A DNA stretch of 64,000 nucleotides from positions 62,001 through 126,000 of the forward strand of contig JAFEMH010002583.1 in NCBI GenBank assembly GCA_022495995.1, written 5' to 3'. This document shows positions 1-10,725 of the stretch, piece after piece. Positions within the stretch are counted from its first letter, which is position 1. The number at the start of each line of letters is the position of its first letter. A program made the position numbers and the translations under genes. The stretch comes from Adenophora triphylla var. japonica (lineage: Eukaryota; Streptophyta; Magnoliopsida; Asterales; Campanulaceae). The notes under the pieces are model-generated. The model did no database searches. It was not told where the DNA came from and saw only the letters and a list, made by a program, of their open reading frames with translations.

Positions 1-840
1 TATACTCCCCTTAGAATACTTTTTAGGTACCTTTTGTTTTATTTTTCTGCCTAGGTTTTGGAAGTATTGAAGGATTTTGGATTTCCAAGGTTTTCAAGAT
101 TTCCAGGTTTGATGTACCATTGTTATTCATATTTTGTGATCTTTATCATGAATATGAGTAGCTAAATTTCCTTTTCATGGATTGGATGTAGTAATTGTGG
201 AACTTCTATGCTAATTTGAGTTTTAATTCTTTCAAACTTTCTTGTTCTTATTTGATGAATTAATTATCATCCCCTTAATGTGTTTTAGATTGTTGCACTA
301 CCGTGGACAGTTTATTTAAAGAACACTAATTCATCAATTAGGTTGGATTGTTGGCCTACCGGAATACAAGACAACCTAGATTCATTTATTTCTTAGTTGC
401 TTAATGAGTTTCTTGAGTATTGTTTTGACCTACTGGAATTTACAATGCGAAAGAAATATTAGGGTTGCAATTCGAACACCAAACGTCCCAACCCTTAATC
501 AAGTGAAAGAATCTTTGAACGAGATTGTTATTTTTGTTATCGAAACCTTAGCATAGAAGGGAAACAATTATGAAATCCAATCCGTGAATTCATTTAATCT
601 GGTTAAATCGTTATTTCTTGTTTACTTGTTTTCTTCAATTCATTAGTTTAATTTCTTGCTTTAGTAATTTAGTTAATAAACCAAATCAAAAACTCCTCTT
701 TTTGTTACTTTCTGCATTAATTAAATTTACTTGTTGAAACACCCAAGTCTCTGTGGTTCGACCATTGCTTATGCATATTGCTACAACGGTAACTTGTACT
801 TGCAAGGTATTTTTATTACACAGTGGAGTTATCTCCATCA
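1..840 (+). repeat. Athila 5' LTR, 3' portion
   Basis: This matches 24654-25493 base for base in length. It starts inside the TATA region seen whole at 24646-24657 in the 3' LTR, so it covers mainly R and U5. It ends in CA at 840, directly followed by the spacer and PBS. Confidence 0.95.
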
Positions 841-846
841 AGTTTT

Positions 847-864
847 TGGCGTCGTTGCCGGGGA
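847..864 (+). other. Primer binding site, tRNA-Asp type (Athila)
   Basis: TGGCGTCGTTGCCGGGGA lies 6 bp after the LTR end. It differs at one position from the complement of the plant tRNA-Asp 3' end, the primer used by Athila elements. It would prime minus-strand DNA synthesis. Confidence 0.9.
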
Positions 865-901
865 CTTGTTGTAATTTTTAACAAGTTTATTTAATCGGTG
901 C

Positions 902-2495
902 ATGTTTGGTCGCCAGTCATTGGATCCTAAGTTGGTTCCTTTGAACGACGATATAGACAAAATTATGAGAGGCATTCCCTCTACTCAAGTGTGCGAAACT
1001 GATTCTGAAACTTCTGTCACCGAGACAGAGGTAACTTTTAGTGACTTAGAAACTTCTTCCACCGAGGGAGAAGAATTTGCATTTGATATGGCTTTGCAAG
1101 CCCCCACCATGGATGCCTTTTCTAGGCCTCGGGTTGACACATCTGTGTCGTGTATTGTGTTAACGGATGCAACAAAAAGTTATGAGGTAAAAGGCCATCT
1201 GTTTAACATGATCCCTAAATTTCATGGCCTCCCCTCTGAGGACTCTTTGAATTTCTTGAGGGAATATATGATGATTGTGTCATGTTTTCCGTTAAGAGAA
1301 GGTGTGACTGATGAGCACCTAAGACTGAAATGTTTTCCCTTTGCTTTGAGAGATAATGCTAAGATGTGGCTTATGTTGCTTCCGCCTAGGAGCATTACTA
1401 CTTGGGATGAGTTACATGATATATTCCTGAGAAAGTATTTCCCACATGCCACGTTAGCCACCTTTAGACAGAAAATCATTGGGTTCACCAAGGACTCATT
1501 TGGTGCAGTGTCCCCACCATAATTTTTCTTTACCGTTATTGCATCAGACTTTTTATGGGGGGTTGACACAAGCCGATCAGGCTATGGTTGACAACGCAGC
1601 CGGAGGCTCTTTAGGAGCCAAAACTGCGGATGAGACCCAAGACCTTTTTGAGAGACTAGCATCTAATTCGCAACAGAAGGGGTCAAGGGGTAAAAAAAAT
1701 AGTGCGAATGGAATAGGGATGAATGATGAGATTTCAAAACAAATTGCACTTCTTAATCAAAAATTTGTTAAGTTGGCCATGAGTAGTACTTCCAATTCTG
1801 CTTCCAATGTGTCATCTGTTGGTAATGTAATGCATGATAGTTGTGTAACTTGTGGTTCTAACACTCATTCTTATGAAGTTTACCCCACCACTAGCCCCCA
1901 TTTATATGAGCAAGAACAGGTACAAGCGATGCAAGCATATATGCAGAGGTTCTCGCAGAACAATCCATTTTCACAGACATACAATCCGGGGTGGGGGAAG
2001 CACCCTAATTTTTCTTGGGGAGGAAACCAACAGCCGAATAAAACTCTCCACCCCCAACCACCACCGCAGGGGCCTTATGAAAGGAAAAGAGAGCCTTGGG
2101 AAGAGGCCATGGATCAAATGAGAGCGGAGCAGCAGCAAGCAAATAACAATCAAGCTGCTGCAATGAAAAAGTTGGAGACCCAATTGGGTCAGTTGGCAGA
2201 GGCATTACAAGGACGACAGCCGGGCACATTCCCTAGCCAAGGGGAGCAAGCGAAGGCCATCATCACTTTATGTGGTGGCAAACAGGTAGACAATCAGGTA
2301 GTTTCTCCTTCTTCTCCCTCTAAACACCCTGTCGTTGATTCCCCTGTTGTGGAAAATCCGAATGTGGAAAATGTGGTTGTTGAGGATGTTGTGTCTGAGG
2401 ATGAGGGTACCAATGGATTGGGGCAAAATGTGAATGTTGAGACTCCGAACCCCAAGCCATATGTACCCCCTGTTCCTTTTCCTGGTAGATTTTGA
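902..2495 (+). pseudogene. gag: Athila gag, frameshifted
   Basis: The first 206 codons (902-1522) contain a retrotransposon gag core around residues 95-195, with conserved FHGL, LKCFPFAL, MWL and KYFP blocks. The homologous reading then continues in another frame from about 1500 (CPHH...QTFYGGLTQ...AAGG) to 2495, so a short stretch of gag is deleted or shifted near 1490-1510. A zinc-knuckle-like CX2CX4HX4Y at about 1849-1890 has Tyr where the last Cys should be, one transition away from a normal CCHC. The C-terminal part is Gln-rich with a WEEAM coiled segment. The product would be the structural capsid/nucleocapsid protein; this copy is broken. Confidence 0.88.
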
Positions 2496-4072
2496 GGAAT
2501 AAACTTGATCACCAAATGAAAGAATTGATTGACATGTTTTCAAAAGTTAATATAAATTTGCCTTTGTTGAATGTGATCAATAATGTTCCTGCATATGCAA
2601 AATTCTTTAAAGAAATTAATTCCAGGAAAGTTCAGTATGGGAAAGATGATAAGTTGGTGTTGGGTGAGAGTGCGAGCGCTGTGGTCAAACATAATCTTCC
2701 ACCGAAAATGAAAGACCCCGGGAGTTTTCTAATTTCCATTACTTTGGGGGATTCTCACACGGTGAAAGCTATGCTTGATCTTGGGGCAAGCATTAATCTG
2801 TTACCTTATTACATGTATCTTGAGTTGGGTTTACCTGAGCTAAAACCCACTATGATGGCCCTACAACTTGCCGACCGGTCCATTAAAAGACCATTGGGCA
2901 TCGTAGAGGATGTTTTAGTTCAGGTTGGTTCATTGATCATTTTGGTAGATTTTGTGGTTCTAGAGATGCCTCGCGGTGAGGGTAGTCGCCGTAATTCACC
3001 CATATTGCTTGGGAGACCATTCATGGCAACGACCAACACCGTGATCAATGTTGGTAATGGCACTCTCTCCATGACCGTCGCAAATGAAAAGATTGAAATT
3101 AATGTTTTTGAAGTAATGAAAAATGCGGTGGGTCATGATGAGTCTTGCATGTTTGTGGATGAGTTTGATGAGGTTGATGATTGTGTGAGTGAGATTTCAT
3201 GGCATGTGAGAGATTGTGAGGAGTTAGAATTTTTGATGTCAATGAGCGGTGAGAAACCTAGGGATAATGCGGATGCTCAACTGATGGTTGTGGGTAAGGC
3301 CGACGAGCACCATCCTAGTGATGGCCCGTTTCACCCCCTAGGCCACTTCAATGAGAAGTTGGCGCCCTCTATTGTGATTCCCCCGGTCCTTGAGCTGAAA
3401 ACTCTCCCTTCAAATTTAAAATATGCATTCTTAGGAGAGGGAGAGACTTTGCCTGTTATAATTGCATCTGATTTGTCCACAGAACAAGAGGCCCAATTGA
3501 TTGCTGTTTTGTGTGAGTATAAAGAGGCCATTGGGTGGACATTAAAGGACATTAAGGGAATTAGTCCCTCGATGTGCATGCACAAAATTCATCTCTTGGA
3601 TGGTGCTAAACCGTCTAGGGAGAGACAGAGAAGGTTGAATCCTCACATGGAGGAAGCTGTGAGAAAAGAGTTCCTTAAGTTACTAGATGCGGGTATTATT
3701 TACCCGGTGGCTGAGAGTGAATGGGTAAGCCCGGTACAAGTTGTACCAAAAAGATCGGGCATTACTGTTGTTCAAAATGAGAAAGGTGAGGATGTGCCAA
3801 TAAGGGAAGTGACTGGTCTTAGGATGTGTATTGACTTGAGAAAATTAAATGCTGCGACCAAGAAAGATCACTTTCCCTTGCCTTTTATTGATCAGATGTT
3901 AGAGAGGTTGGCGGGTCATTCTTACTATTGTTTTCTTGATGGTTTTTTGGGGTATAATCAGATTGCCATAGCCCCTGAAGATCAGTCCAAAACCACCTTC
4001 ACATGTCCTTTTGGCACATATGCGTTTAGGAGGATGCCATTCGGGCTTTGCAATGCACCTGCGACATTTTAA
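2492..4072 (+). pseudogene. pol: Athila pol part 1: protease and 5' reverse transcriptase
   Basis: A 526-codon open stretch follows gag with a frame change at about 2493. The aspartic protease core is DLGASINLLP near residue 96 (about 2777), with ILLGRPFMAT further on. RT begins around 3560 and shows MCIDLRKLNA, DHFPLPFIDQ, FLDGFLGYNQ and FGLCNAPATF. The stop at 4070-4072 sits where the family has a Gln codon, consistent with a C-to-T change. In the same frame the RT catalytic box follows at 4124-4135 as FMDD, then a second stop near 4249. The enzyme would copy element RNA into DNA in cytoplasmic particles; this copy cannot make it whole. Confidence 0.9.
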
Positions 4073-4164
4073 AGGTGTATGACCTCCATTTTTTCTGATA
4101 TGATTGAGAGGTGTGTTGAGGTATTCATGGATGATTTTTCTGTTGTAGGGGATAGTTTTGAGGG

Positions 4165-5514
4165 TTGTTTAAAGAATTTGGCATCTGTGTTGAAAAGGTG
4201 TTGCGAAACCAACTTGACTTTGAGTTGGGAAAAGTGCATTTTCTTGTGAAACATGGTATCGTTTTGGGGCACATTGTGTCGAGTAAGGGGATTGAGGTTG
4301 ATAGAGCTAAAATTGAGGTGATTGCTAAGCTACCTCCCCCAAATTCGGTCAAGGGTGTGCGAAGTTTCCTTGGGCATGTGGGTTTCTATAGGCTATTCAT
4401 AAAATACTTTTCAAAAATTTGTAAGCCTTTATGTAATCTGCTTGCCAAGGAAACGGAGTTCATTTTTGATCAAGAGTGTGTTGATGCTTTCAATTTGCTT
4501 AAAGAAAAGTTAACGTGTGCTCCCATTCTTTCTAGTCCCAATTGGTCTCACCCTTTTGAGATCATGTGTGATGTCTCGGACTTTGCTAATGGGGTTGTTT
4601 TGGGACAAAGGATAGATAAATTACCTTCCGTTATCCATTATGCAAGTAGAACACTTAATGATGCACAACTGAATTACACCACCACTGAAAAAGAGTTTTT
4701 AGCTGTTGTGTTTGCTTTGGAAAAATTCCATTCTTACTTGCTTGGGTCGAAGGTGATTATTTATTCTGATCATGCTGCATTGAAACATTTGTTAAATAAG
4801 AAAGATGCTAAGCCTCGTTTGTTGAGGTGGATGTTATTGTTACAAGAGTTTGATGTCGAGATCCGGGATAAAAAGGGGACTGGAAATGTTGTGGCGGATC
4901 ATTTATCGAGGCTTGAGGACTATTCGTATATTAATGTTGAAGAACGTATGATTCCGGTTAATGAAAATTTTCCGGATGAACAACTTCTTGCTGTACATGT
5001 CCAAGAGCCTTGGTATGCTGATTTCGTTAATTACTTGGTGTCTAATATGTTCCCACCACACTTCACTTATGACCAAAAACGTAAGTTCAGGTCTGATGTG
5101 AAATACTACATTTGGGATGACCCTTATTTATGGAAGATGTGTCCGGATAATATTGTGAGGCGATGTGTGCCTGAGCATGAGCAAGAGAGTGTTTTGAGGT
5201 TTTGTCACGAGCTTCATTGTGGTGGGCATTTTAGTGGGCAAAAGACCGCTAGAAAAGTTGTTCGATCCGGTCTATATTGGCCCACCATTTTTAAGGATGC
5301 TCAGGAGTTTTATAAAAAGTGTGATAGATGCCAACGGTCCGGTGGCATAGGAAAGAGAGATGAGATGCCGTTACAACATAATCTTATTGTTGATATCTTT
5401 GATGTGTGGGGCATTGATTTTATGGGTCCTTTTCCCCCGTCCCATGGCTATTTGTACATACTTGTGGCTGTTGATTATGTTTCAAAGTGGGTGGAGGCTT
5501 GCCACCCGGACTAA
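4165..5514 (+). pseudogene. pol: Athila pol part 2: RT thumb, RNase H, integrase N-terminus
   Basis: The reading has shifted frame since the FMDD box, at about 4230. It opens with the RT end ([17 protein letters not shown]), then the RT-RNase H connection and RNase H ([43 protein letters not shown]). The integrase zinc domain follows (HCGGH plus CDRCQ) and then the first catalytic Asp in [10 protein letters not shown]. It stops at 5512-5514, again by frameshift. The product would be the RNase H that removes template RNA and the N-terminal half of the integrase. Confidence 0.9.
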
Positions 5515-6307
5515 CGATGCTAATGTTGTTTCCAAGTTTGTGGTTGATAACATTTTTAGCAGGTATGGAGTGCCGCGGGCGATTATCAGTGATCAAGGTA
5601 CTCACTTCACCAACAAGAGGTTCAATATAGTTTTGAAAAAGTATGGGGTGGTGCATAAGCTTGCTACAGCATATCATCCTCAAACTTCGGGACAGGTGGA
5701 GGTGAGTAATCGACAAATAAAGGGTGTTCTTGAGAAAACAGTGCGTCCCAACAGAAAAGATTGGGCATTAAAGTTGGGGGATGCATTGTGGGCATACAGA
5801 ACGGCTTATAAAACACCCATTGGAATGAGCCCGTACAGGATAGTGTATGGGAAAGAATGTCATCTCCCGGTGGAGTTAGAACACAAGTCATATTGGGCGG
5901 TCAAAGAATTGAACATGGACTTGAATGCCGCGGGAGAGAAGCGGTTGCTTGCACTGGATAAGCTTGAGGAGCTCCGACAAGAGTCCTATGAGAGTGCAAA
6001 GGTGTACAAAGAAAGGACCAAACGCTATCATGATAAACACTTGAGGCCTAAGTTTCTGAGGCCGGGTATGAATGTCCTTCTTTTCAATTCAAGGTTGAAG
6101 TTGTTTCCAGGAAAGTTATGTTCCAAGTGGTATGGGCCCTATGAAGTTGTCACTATTTTTCCATATGGGGCGGTTGAAATCAAGGATTTGAAAAGTGGAA
6201 GAACCTTCAAGGTGAATGGGCATCGTCTGAAGCCATATTATGAAGGGGTTTCGATCTTGGAGATGATTGATGTGATTGAGTTGGTGGACCCGGAGGAGGC
6301 CACCTAA
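5506..6307 (+). pseudogene. pol: Athila pol part 3: integrase core and C-terminus
   Basis: This continues the integrase in a new frame from about 5506. It has the second catalytic Asp in ISDQGTHF and the Glu in [10 protein letters not shown], followed by [14 protein letters not shown] and a C-terminal region ending [17 protein letters not shown], typical of Athila. The three acidic residues of the DDE triad are all present, but split over two frames. The stop at 6305-6307 is the natural pol end. Confidence 0.9.
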
Positions 6308-6352
6308 TTCCTTTGGGGCTTGACGTCGAGCTTAACGACTATAACCAAAGTG

Positions 6353-6370
6353 CTGATTGGGAGGCAACCC
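6353..6370 (+). other. Short perfect hairpin after pol
   Basis: ATTGGGAGGCAACCCAAT folds as a 6-bp stem around a 6-base loop, about 45 bp after the pol stop. The preceding block (6324-6350) recurs at about 10890-10915 in the nested gag-only element, but that copy lacks the hairpin. Confidence 0.6.
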
Positions 6371-6480
6371 AATGTAGGTAACATTTACTACTTTCAGTAT
6401 TTTTCTTTCAGTTCTTTTCATCTTTGCATTTAGGTTGTGTTGTGTTTTTCTTGTTTTATGCCATGAGGACATAGCATGGT

Positions 6481-6500
6481 TTAAGTGTGGGGGTGGTGGT
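6481..6500 (+). other. Internal polypurine-tract-like motif (Athila)
   Basis: TTAAGTGTGGGGGTGGTGG closely matches the true PPT at 24040-24056 (CTAAGTGTGGGGGAATT). A further degenerate copy lies at 14763-14780. A second plus-strand primer site is an inference. Confidence 0.5.
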
Positions 6501-6557
6501 AGTCTATAAAAAAAACAATTTATTTCCGCTTTTATGGGTCTTTTATTTCGTAAACGT

Positions 6558-6630
6558 GTCGAACTACGGTGACCTGAGCCTATTTTTGTTGGGTAGTCCA
6601 CCCACATTAATGGGGACGTAGGCAACGAAA
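6558..6630 (+). other. Recurrent CTACG/CGTAG two-helix motif, copy 1
   Basis: CTACG (6564-6568) can pair with CGTAG (6617-6621), with an inner helix from CCCA and TGGG just before the closing strand. The surrounding words TCGAACTAC, GACCTGAGCC and ACGTAGGCAAC recur in other elements of the window at 43616-43676 (reverse strand), 51750-51797 and three places near 57 kb. Confidence 0.6.
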
Positions 6631-6848
6631 GTGCGGTCAAAATGTGTGTCAATTTCGGCATGCAAATGGTCTAGCCAAAGACATGAAAAAAGGGCGGCTC
6701 ACCGGGAGACAACTCGAATTTGTATTTGTATTGTGTATTAAAATGGTGCTACTGAAAGGTATTTTTCGTTGTTTAATGATGTGCAGGAAAACGTGCGTGG
6801 AGGAGCCAAAGTCCTGGGCCTTAAAAAAAATTTGAAAATTGGCCCAGG

Positions 6849-6985
6849 CAAGGCACGACTCGTGCTCCATAGAACGAGTGGAGCACGAGTGGGAAGGAAT
6901 TGCTCAATTGTAATCACAACGAGTTGGAGCTTTGGCCACGAGTCGTGAGCACGAATGGAGATAAGGGGCACGACTCGTGCCATTT
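6849..6985 (+). repeat. GCACGA(G/C)TCGTGC palindrome cluster, Athila internal copy
   Basis: Perfect copies lie at 6853-6865 and 6967-6981, with half or imperfect copies between (about 6880-6893 and 6936-6956). The stretch from 6918 aligns with LTR positions about 24469-24556, including AACGAGTTGGAG, so a piece of LTR U3-like sequence sits between pol and the env-like ORF. Confidence 0.75.
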
Positions 6986-7007
6986 AGAACAACTCGTGCC
7001 AAAGGGA

Positions 7008-7200
7008 ATTTAAAACGCACCAGTTACCAAAAACCCTTCACTCATTCTCTCTCTTCTCTCTCAATTCCCAGCCGCCCTAACTTCTCTCTCTACCAAGTTT
7101 GAAAATCCTTCTCTCTCTCTCTCAAAATCTCCCACCCAAACCTTAAAATTTCCATTCTTTACCCACCAAATCCTCTTCCCCATCCCATTTACTCTTCCCT
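7008..7200 (+). promoter_or_regulatory. Possible internal promoter and CT-rich leader for the env-like ORF
   Basis: A TTTAAAA element at about 7009-7016 is followed by a long pyrimidine-rich tract (7030-7130, many CTCTCT runs), the usual look of a plant core promoter and 5' leader. It directly follows the LTR-like palindrome segment. A possible splice donor (AAAGGTAATT) lies near 7437. Nothing here proves transcription. Confidence 0.35.
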
Positions 7201-7576
7201 AAGCCGAAATTTATCCCCAAAATTCCCCCATTGTTGGTGATTTAGTGAAGAAAGTTTGTGACTTTGAAGGTTGTGGTGGATTTGTTGAATGCTTGGTGTG
7301 GAGTACGGATTGGAGCAAATTTCTTTGGGGTTGGTGCTACATTGGCTTTCTCTTTCTTCTCCGGACATCTTCTCAAACTCCGGTGACTTTCCGGTCAATT
7401 TTCCGGCCAAGTTTTCCAGCGAACTCAAGTGTTCAAAGGTAATTTTTGTTTCAATTTCCTCCGTTGATTTTAAGTTGTGTTGGTTGTTGATTGGTGGAAT
7501 TGGAGGAAGGTTGGGATTGTTTGGGTATTATCAGTGTTTTGCAATTTTTTTTGGGTTGATTATTATTGAGTGAATT

Positions 7577-8485
7577 ATGGGGAGAACAAAAGAGAGTAGT
7601 AATGGGGGTAAAGGAGGTGACGCTCCCGCTAGAAAAAAAAGAAACATTGTTGTGGAGGAACCCCCACGAATTCCCGACGATTTCATGGGCTTCAAGTAAC
7701 GAGATTCTTGTGTGTGGAAACGTTGAACAAGTTGGGTCTTTATTATTTGGTTGGTGGTTTGTTGAATAACATCGGGTTAGGAGGATTTTTGGGAAAGAGT
7801 GCAGGAGTATACAAGCGGGTCACGCTTGAGTTTTTGGCAACATTAGAAAGGAGGGAGGAAAACAGAGTGAGAAGCGTTAAGTTTAATGTGAATGATGTGT
7901 CGAGAATACTATCGTATGCAACAGCTCGGGAATACTTGGGAGTGAGTGAGCCCAGGGGAGAGTGGTCGGAAAGGGATAGAACGGTGGAGACATTTTTCTT
8001 TGAGTTGACAGGCAAGTTTATGCAGAAGCCCTATGTGGTTATGAAGTCTCTTTCTCATCCTGCTTGGAAACTGCTTTATAGGGGTTTGTCTATGACATTC
8101 TATGCCAATGGTGAGCCGGCACAGACTACAGTTTGCCACAATGGAGTGTGCTTTATCCTCCAACACTGTTATCCCGGATTGGGTGGATCTGTTTTTCAGG
8201 AGATGTGAAGCGTTAGCGGTCAATGGGAATGGGAATATTCCGGTTGGGGGCATGATTACTTTATTGGTGGAAAATTTTGTGCGCAATCATCCTAGAGCAG
8301 TCGAAAATATGGATGGGCCCCTATTTTTTGATCGGTTCTTTCTATACCGATATGACACTTTTGAGAGGATAGCGGGGCATAATGAGGCATTGACGTTTAA
8401 TTATGGAGGGGGTAGGAGTGTCCGCTGTGCACAGGGAGTGGTCTTCCCTCATGGACCATATGCACGGGATTGGAGGATGCCTTAT
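7577..8485 (+). pseudogene. Athila env-like ORF, 5' part (ATHILA ORF-1 type), frameshifted
   Basis: It starts at ATG 7577 with a basic, Gly-rich N-terminus (MGRTKESSNGGKGG, ARKKR). It shifts frame near 7690 and again near 8165, and remains readable up to 8485 (PVGGMITLLVENFV, YRYDTFERIAGHNEA). The arrangement and sequence fit the Arabidopsis retrotransposon ORF-1/ATHILA family found after integrase in Athila elements. Its role is unknown; it is called env-like only because of its position. I see no clear signal peptide or transmembrane segment in this part. The ORF is interrupted at 8486 by a nested LTR element and resumes at 14123 in frame once one target-site copy is discounted. Confidence 0.75.
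8481..8485 (+). other. Target-site duplication CTTAT, left copy
   Basis: CTTAT immediately precedes the first LTR base (8486) and is repeated at 14118-14122 after the last LTR base. Confidence 0.95.
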
Positions 8486-9824
8486 TGATGGATGTGGTTT
8501 TACCCATCCAAAAGATATGTTTCCTAGCTTATTTGGTGCTCGAAACCTTAAAAATTTAATGTATCTTGTAGTGATTTGAAAGTACAGGGGTTGAAGTGCA
8601 ATTACTGACAAAATGAAGGATTTGAGCATAATTTGGAAGTTTTTGGATCAAATTGCAATTCTGAAAATTATGGGACAAAACTGACATTTGGAAGTTCAAG
8701 GGCCAAATTGGAAATCTTGGAAATTCAGGGACTAAATTGGAAATATGGAAATTTTGGACGAATTTGATTTATAAAAATTCATGGGTTAAAATGAAAAATA
8801 AAATCTCAAAGAGCGAGGTGCAAAAGAATTTATTATAGTGGCCAAAGTGCGACGGTGCAAAATAGCGAGACGAACCGAATATTAATTGATACAAAACTAG
8901 GCCAAGGTGGCCGGCCACTTCATGGGACATGGCCGAGGAAATGCTAGGCATGGCCGGCCAACATAGCTGAAAATATGGGCCAAGGCTGGCCTGGAAATGG
9001 GCCTCATGCATGGGCGGTCGCTGGAGCTGTTTAGGGCGGCCGCACAAAACAAAGCAATTGGCCGGGGTTCCTTACTGTACAACTGGGCAGTCGATGGGCA
9101 AGCATGGGCGACCGCTCACAAAGTTTCAGCAACAGATTTAATTCCGTCACAAATGAGGAAAACGTGATTTTCAACAGATTTGCACAGAATCAGTGACGGA
9201 TTTCAGGAGATTTTCTATTTTGACAAGGATTTTGACCAAGAATTTGTTTCCAAAAAGGATTTTCACCTCCCTCCTCCTATAAAAACAACCCTAGACTAGT
9301 TTTTGTATCATCTTTGATCTTTTTTAATCTTTGATTTTTATTCTTCTCTCTCTATATTTTTCCCCTTTATCATAGATTAGGGTTTTTATTTTATTTTGAA
9401 AATTCAAGGTTAATTTATTTTAATGGCTATTCAAGGCTAATTTATTTGATTCATGGATTGAGGTGAGTAACAATTTGATCTTTATGCTAAGGTTTTAATT
9501 CTTCCTATCTCTCTTTCGTTCTTGTTTTCTCAATATTATTCAAGATCATTCATAGGCTTCAAATGTATGTTAAGATACTTTTGGCCTATGAATCTATTTG
9601 GATATGAATTGTTTCAGTAACTCGGACATTTATTTATTTTGCTTTCTTAGTTTAATAATTCAATTAATCAAACCCCCCTTTTCCTTTGTTACTTTTTACA
9701 CTAATTAAATCAATTTGTTCAACACACAAATCTCTGTGGTTCGACCCTTACTATTGTACATTGCTACTTAGGTGACTTGTACACTTGCAAGGTTTTTTTT
9801 ATTACAAGGAGATTTTATCCATCA
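8486..9824 (+). repeat. 5' LTR of the TR-GAG element
   Basis: It is 1339 bp, near-identical to 12437-14117, but lacks about 320 bp present at roughly 13605-13925 of the other LTR. ATTTAT occurs at both deletion edges. A TATA box (TATAAAAA) is at 9278-9285. Confidence 0.95.
9278..9285 (+). promoter_or_regulatory. TATA box in TR-GAG 5' LTR
   Basis: TATAAAAA follows a CCTCC-rich stretch and is kept at 13230-13237 in the 3' LTR. It is the likely core promoter for element RNA. Confidence 0.6.
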
Positions 9825-9830
9825 AGTTTT

Positions 9831-9848
9831 TGGCGTCGTTGCCGGGGA
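9831..9848 (+). other. Primer binding site, tRNA-Asp type (TR-GAG)
   Basis: TGGCGTCGTTGCCGGGGA, identical to the Athila PBS at 847-864, lies 6 bp after the LTR end. Confidence 0.9.
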
Positions 9849-9960
9849 TTTGTTGTGATTTGAACAAGTTTATTTTGTTAGTGTATTGTAAATATTTTCT
9901 TTTATTAGTTTCTTTTTAGTGTAAATAATTTTCTTTCTTTTTGTTTAAAAATTAAAGGTC

Positions 9961-10725
9961 ATGCATGAATCAAATTCTAGAGAGATGTTGGTCGGGCAAG
10001 TAAAAGAATTAATTGCTTTGTTCAATGCGAAAAGTGCTTCGCCTAGTGCCAATATAATACAAGATGCATGTTCCTGTTGTGGATTATACTCTCATGCTAC
10101 TAATGATTGTCCGTCTAGGACATATTTTCATGAGTATTCTCCACAGATGCAAGAAAGGAGTTCGTTCCACCCATGGCAACCACAATATGATTATTCCCCC
10201 AATTGTTATACACAATGGTGGGGAAACCACTCAAGCCGGGTATGGAACAATTATGAGCCACATTATTATGATCCATTGCAGCCTAAAAAGCGATCATGGG
10301 AAGAGGCTCTGACAAGTTTGAGGGAGGAAAATCGTCAACAACGACAACAATTTGGTGCAACCATGGATAAGTTGGAAGCACAAGTGAATAAAATGTTAGA
10401 AGCATTGAGAGGTGGTGAGCGAGATACTAGTTCTACCCAACTTGAACGTTATGAATGGGAGGACGCTTCCATTAATGACGAACTACCGATTATCTCTCCG
10501 TCTCATGCTAGTGATGTTGTGGTTGTTGATGATGATGTTGATTGTGAAGAAGATGGGGTGGAAGAAAAATTAAAAGATGATGTTGATGAGGTTGGGCCCG
10601 ACCAAATTGACGAACAATGCCTCAAAGACGACCTTCTCCATCCCATTGAAAGTGTGAAAGATTTTGACTCCATCATTCTTGTACCTCCCCCTATTTTTGA
10701 AGGTAAAAAAGTGGCGAGAGTTTAA
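9961..10725 (+). CDS. gag: Gag C-terminal protein of the TR-GAG element
   Basis: This is an intact 254-codon ORF. Residues about 37-50 form a perfect CX2CX4HX4C zinc knuckle (CSCCGLYSHATNDC), which would bind RNA. A Tyr/Trp-rich stretch follows (residues 55-105), then WEEALTSLREE and a coiled segment, both aligning with the C-terminal part of the Athila gag at about 2085-2210. The last 90 residues are acidic (runs of Asp and Glu). The N-terminal capsid-like gag domain is missing, so it may be a nucleocapsid-like remnant. It starts at the first ATG after the leader and ends before a long non-coding stretch. That the frame has stayed open could mean recent insertion or selection. Confidence 0.75.
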   Translation: MHESNSREMLVGQVKELIALFNAKSASPSANIIQDACSCCGLYSHATNDCPSRTYFHEYSPQMQERSSFHPWQPQYDYSPNCYTQWWGNHSSRVWNNYEPHYYDPLQPKKRSWEEALTSLREENRQQRQQFGATMDKLEAQVNKMLEALRGGERDTSSTQLERYEWEDASINDELPIISPSHASDVVVVDDDVDCEEDGVEEKLKDDVDEVGPDQIDEQCLKDDLLHPIESVKDFDSIILVPPPIFEGKKVARV

